From: Hyphomicrobium sp.
GTDB taxonomy: Bacteria > Pseudomonadota > Alphaproteobacteria > Rhizobiales > Hyphomicrobiaceae
Reading direction: 5' to 3'
Assembly: GCA_025927515.1 (NCBI GenBank)
Contig: JAICLG010000151.1
Coordinates: 1-7,444 of the forward strand
DNA length: 7,444 nt
Shown here: positions 5,761 through 7,444 of the stretch, one piece after another
How the letters are laid out: every line of letters starts with the position of its first letter
Position numbering within the stretch: the stretch's first letter is position 1
The notes under the pieces: model-generated
The model's input: only the letters and a program-made list of their open reading frames with translations
Databases searched by the model: none
What the model was told of the DNA's origin: nothing
Position numbers and translations under genes: made by a program

Positions 5761-6141
5761 ATGGCCATGACGGCAGCCCAGGTCCATTCGGCGCGCGGCG
5801 CGAAGCACACGTGCGGGAACGACGAGTGTGGCAAGCGTTTCTACGATTTAAACCGGTCGCCGCTCGACTGCCCCTATTGCGGCGTTACTCTCGACATGGA
5901 AGCGGCGCTGCCGCGCCACCAATTCGTGATGGAGCCCGGCAAGAAAACGAGAAGCAAGTTTTACAAGCTGACTGCTCCGGCCGCCGAAGAGGCCGAGGTA
6001 GCGCCCGCGCAGGAAGCCGATAGCGACGATGCCACTGCCGACGCCGATACGCCGAATATCCTGATCGAGGACGACGACGACAGCGAGCCGAGCACGGAGA
6101 ACGTCATCGACAAGCCGCACGAAGACGACGACGCTTCGTAA
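5761..6141 (+). CDS. TIGR02300 family protein (FYDLN acid domain, zinc ribbon)
   Basis: 126 residues from the ATG at 5761, set by GAGGAA at 5747-5752 with an eight-base spacer; ATG 5767 is a second candidate. A much longer in-frame reading back to 5539 overlaps the previous gene and is rejected. The N-terminus holds RGAKHTCGNDECGKRFYDLN (12-31), which includes the family's namesake FYDLN, followed by CPYCG (37-41). Cys18, Cys23, Cys37 and Cys40 form a likely zinc ribbon. After a basic block GKKTRSKFYKL (about 60-70) the rest is highly acidic, Asp/Glu/Ala-rich, ending DKPHEDDDAS, as the family name implies. These are alphaproteobacterial proteins of unknown function, presumably cytoplasmic; nucleic-acid or protein binding is only a guess from the zinc ribbon. 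It converges on the YCII gene. Confidence 0.92.
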   Translation: MAMTAAQVHSARGAKHTCGNDECGKRFYDLNRSPLDCPYCGVTLDMEAALPRHQFVMEPGKKTRSKFYKLTAPAAEEAEVAPAQEADSDDATADADTPNILIEDDDDSEPSTENVIDKPHEDDDAS

Positions 6142-6148
6142 GGCATCG

Positions 6149-6178
6149 GCTGAGGGTCGCGAACGAACGTCCCTCAGC
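6149..6178. terminator. Bidirectional hairpin between convergent genes
   Basis: GCTGAGGG (6149-6156) pairs perfectly with CCCTCAGC (6171-6178) around a 14-base loop. It fills the 37-bp gap between the TIGR02300 stop (6141) and the YCII stop (6179), as expected for a shared terminator. There is no U-tract on either side, so termination may be weak or Rho-assisted. Confidence 0.6.
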
Positions 6179-6529
6179 TCACGCTTGAGGTATCGGCAGG
6201 CACTCCATCACCTCGACGCTGTCGCCGGGGAATATCGTGAAATGCGGATGATTGAGGAATAATTTCGCGGCTTCATCCTGAGTGTTCGCTTTCACGACGA
6301 TCCACGCGCCCAATTCGTTGCGCGCGTCGGAAACGCCATTCTTGTCGACTCGCTTCGTCTTGCCGAGCGGCGACCCCATCTCCGTCACCGCACCTTTGTT
6401 GTCCGCGACCCATTTGTGCCAGGCCTCGATGCCGCGTTTTTCGCGATCCCGGCGCTCGGCTTCGGGCAGCGCCTTCCATGCGTCCATCGCTTCAGGCTTG
6501 CCGAGAAATACGGCGAGATAGTTTTTCAT
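6179..6529 (-). CDS. YCII/DGPF-domain protein (YciI-like)
   Basis: 116 residues from the ATG at 6529. A start seven codons further up (6550) is in frame, but GGAG eight bases before 6529 and the family-like MKNYLAVFLG beginning favour 6529. The pattern follows the YCII-related fold: a first strand YLAVFLG (4-10), a long helix (about 13-44, WKALPEAERRDREKRGIEAW), strand NKGAVTEMGSPLGKTKRV (44-61), then LGAWIVVKANTQDEAAKLFL (73-92) with the typical 'xAxxxDEAxxLxxxHPHF' helix, and DSVEVMECLPIP (103-114). HPHF (94-97) is the common family signature. These are small cytoplasmic ferredoxin-like proteins, often annotated as YciI-like; catalytic activity is not established. A dyad just upstream (6555-6569) might be an operator. 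Confidence 0.88.
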   Translation of the reverse strand: MKNYLAVFLGKPEAMDAWKALPEAERRDREKRGIEAWHKWVADNKGAVTEMGSPLGKTKRVDKNGVSDARNELGAWIVVKANTQDEAAKLFLNHPHFTIFPGDSVEVMECLPIPQA

Positions 6530-6554
6530 AGCGAAGCTCCGTGATTTCAAAATT

Positions 6555-6569
6555 GCTTATCGCATAAGC
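6555..6569. promoter_or_regulatory. Short dyad upstream of the YCII gene
   Basis: GCTTAT (6555-6560), centre CGC, ATAAGC (6564-6569) is a perfect 6+3+6 palindrome that begins 26 bases upstream of the YCII start and is AT-richer than its surroundings. It could bind a dimeric regulator or form a small RNA hairpin. Nothing identifies the factor. Confidence 0.35.
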
Positions 6570-6573
6570 TCAA

Positions 6574-7130
6574 GACGAACGAAGATCCGCCGTTCCGACA
6601 GGGCTCCCGCGATTTTTGTATTTTGTCTCCCGGTTGGAGCAGAGCGGAAGCCCGGACTTTCAGCCTTCTATTATTATCTCAATCCTGGGGCCGGGGTCTC
6701 GCATGTGGGCTCGCCCGGATGACAATCTCAAATACGGCATCCGCACGCGCACGATCGACGACCGGCTCTGCGATGCAGGGTCGGAGGCGGAAAACAAACA
6801 AGGGACGGGACGGCGAGGCCTCTCGCTCTTGTGTTTTTATTTCGGATGCAGCCTTCGCCGCCCCGTGACAGTGCCAAGTCTTGTTCATGCACCCGGCGGC
6901 GGCCGAACCGGCATTCCGGGGCACTCGCAACCTGAAAGGAAGCGAACCTCCTTTCGAGCCGTGAACCCACCACCTCCCGTGCATCTCGCGTTTGGAGCGG
7001 GAGTTGAACCGCGACACCACACCATGGTGGTCCGCTCGCGGCCGGCAGGGATCTCCAGGCGCGCTGATATCGCTGGCGGCCCGGCATGCTCCCATCCGCG
7101 CCCGATCCTCCAGTGTGAGTTTCGAGCCCT
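6574..7130. other. Non-coding stretch without a supported gene
   Basis: More than 550 bases in which both strands have long open frames only because the DNA is GC-rich; the predicted proteins are Arg/Pro/Cys/Trp-rich and resemble no family, which is typical of spurious frames. I looked for tRNA, RNase P, SRP and tmRNA hallmarks and saw none that held up. It does contain a terminator-like hairpin (6813-6826) and a compact stem at 6995-7037 (GAGCGG/CCGCTC enclosing ACCAC/GTGGT). The DNA next to 6680-6727 (CCGGATGACA and neighbours) loosely resembles palindromic intergenic repeats of Bradyrhizobiaceae. This may be old repeat or mobile-element debris or an undescribed RNA locus. Confidence 0.5.
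6813..6842 (+). terminator. Terminator-like hairpin with T-rich tail
   Basis: GCGAG (6813-6817), loop GCCT, CTCGC (6822-6826), then TCTTGTGTTTTTATTT. The stem is only five pairs and the T-tract is interrupted, and no gene upstream on this strand is supported, so this is a weak call. Confidence 0.25.
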
Positions 7131-7168
7131 TGCAAGTTGCGGCGGGACGAGTGGGAGTATGGGGGACG
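7131..7168. repeat. 38-bp direct repeat, left copy
   Basis: Begins TGCAAGTTGCGGCGGGACGA and matches the copy at 7407-7444 at 34 of 38 positions. The two copies stand 276 bp apart and bracket the palindromic element at 7249-7395. Because the right copy reaches the window edge, the true repeat may be longer. Confidence 0.7.
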
Positions 7169-7248
7169 CGGAGAGAGCGGGGATAAGATTGTGAGAGTGT
7201 ATTCGGCGGAAAGTTAAGCGGTCGTCGCCTCATGCGCCGGGCCCTTTC

Positions 7249-7395
7249 CGTCATCCTCGAACGGGTGAGCAACGCGATCCCGTTCGGGGATCCAGCGTAA
7301 GACTTGCCGAAGGCGCCTTGTCGAATTTCGCGACGAGTCTTGCGCTGGATCCCCGGCCATCGACGCGGCTACGCCGCGCTCGGCCGAGGATGACG
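7249..7395. repeat. 147-bp cloverleaf-like palindromic intergenic element
   Basis: Outer arms CGTCATCCTCG (7249-7259) and CGAGGATGACG (7385-7395) are perfect inverted repeats of 11 bp. Inside are three further stems. On the left is CGAACGGG/CCCGTTCG (7258-7265 with 7279-7286). In the centre 7286-7304 pairs with 7336-7354 (19 bp, one G-T wobble, sharing GGGGATCCAGCG...). On the right is CGCGGC/GCCGCG (7364-7369 with 7373-7378, loop TAC). The tip of the centre stem holds the palindrome AAGGCGCCTT (7310-7319). Intergenic elements carrying GTCATCC and GGGGATCCAGCG-type arms are, from memory, dispersed in Bradyrhizobiaceae genomes. It probably does not encode protein; the frame at 7214-7411 is a by-product. 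Confidence 0.75.
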
Positions 7396-7406
7396 AAGGT
7401 GCACCA

Positions 7407-7444
7407 TGCAAGTCGCGGCGGGATGAGTGGGATTATGCGGGACG
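7407..7444. repeat. 38-bp direct repeat, right copy (at window edge)
   Basis: Begins TGCAAGTCGCGGCGGGATGA; four substitutions separate it from the copy at 7131-7168. It starts 12 bp after the palindromic element. It may continue beyond the window. Confidence 0.7.

Noticed and set aside
6630..6670. Reverse-strand GAAAGTCCGGGCTTCC, which recalls the start of RNase P RNA.
   Set aside because: The conserved ACAGAAA and 3' RNase P elements are absent and the following sequence runs straight into the YCII leader.
6998..7012. Reverse-strand GGTTCAACTCCCGC, which looks like a tRNA T-arm.
   Set aside because: The five bases before and after the loop pair at only two positions, and no acceptor, D or anticodon arm can be built around it.
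6679..7272. Long reverse-strand frame (197 codons).
   Set aside because: Arg/Pro/Trp-rich composition, no family resemblance, and it overlaps the direct repeat and palindrome; typical of a chance frame in GC-rich DNA.
1..7444. CRISPR arrays, insertion-sequence transposases, phage genes and tRNA-bounded islands.
   Set aside because: No regularly spaced repeats, no transposase or integrase motifs and no tRNA were seen in the window.

Overview
This 7.4 kb window looks like a chromosomal stretch from an alphaproteobacterium, most likely of the Hyphomicrobiales (Bradyrhizobium / Rhodopseudomonas / Hyphomicrobium neighbourhood). The reasons are an Usg-family protein and a TIGR02300 (FYDLN acid domain) protein, both families I know essentially from alphaproteobacteria, a GC-rich coding style, a HisKA_2/HWE-type histidine kinase, and a palindromic intergenic repeat of the type common in Bradyrhizobiaceae-like genomes. 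The genus is inference.

Layout. Positions 1-1742 are read leftwards: a MarC-family membrane protein (1095-1742), a small exported proline/alanine-rich protein (532-966), and a GNAT acetyltransferase cut by the left edge (1-480). A 189-bp divergent gap then leads to rightward genes: usg (1932-2219), an ECF sigma factor (2351-3058), a secreted DUF4142 protein (3120-3647) and a secreted cupredoxin (3661-3984). A membrane-bound histidine kinase (3999-5018) converges on the cupredoxin. After a 417-bp gap come a small DUF2188-like protein (5436-5678) and the TIGR02300 zinc-ribbon protein (5761-6141), which converge on a YCII-domain protein (6179-6529) across a perfect 8-bp hairpin. The last ~900 bp contain no gene that I can support. 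They hold a cloverleaf-like palindromic element (7249-7395) flanked by two copies of a 38-bp direct repeat.

How the genes work together. The most coherent unit is sigma factor - DUF4142 - cupredoxin. Two matching ECF-type promoter signatures, GGAACCT-N16-TCTAA (2292-2319) and GGAACCT-N16-TCCAA (3041-3068), sit upstream of the sigma gene and at the end of the sigma gene just ahead of the DUF4142 gene. This suggests that the sigma factor drives itself and, from a second internal promoter, a two-gene periplasmic effector operon (ferritin-like DUF4142 plus a type-1 copper protein). No anti-sigma factor is visible beside it. The nearby kinase has no receiver or response-regulator gene in view, so its output is unknown. 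The remaining genes look like unlinked housekeeping or hypothetical functions.
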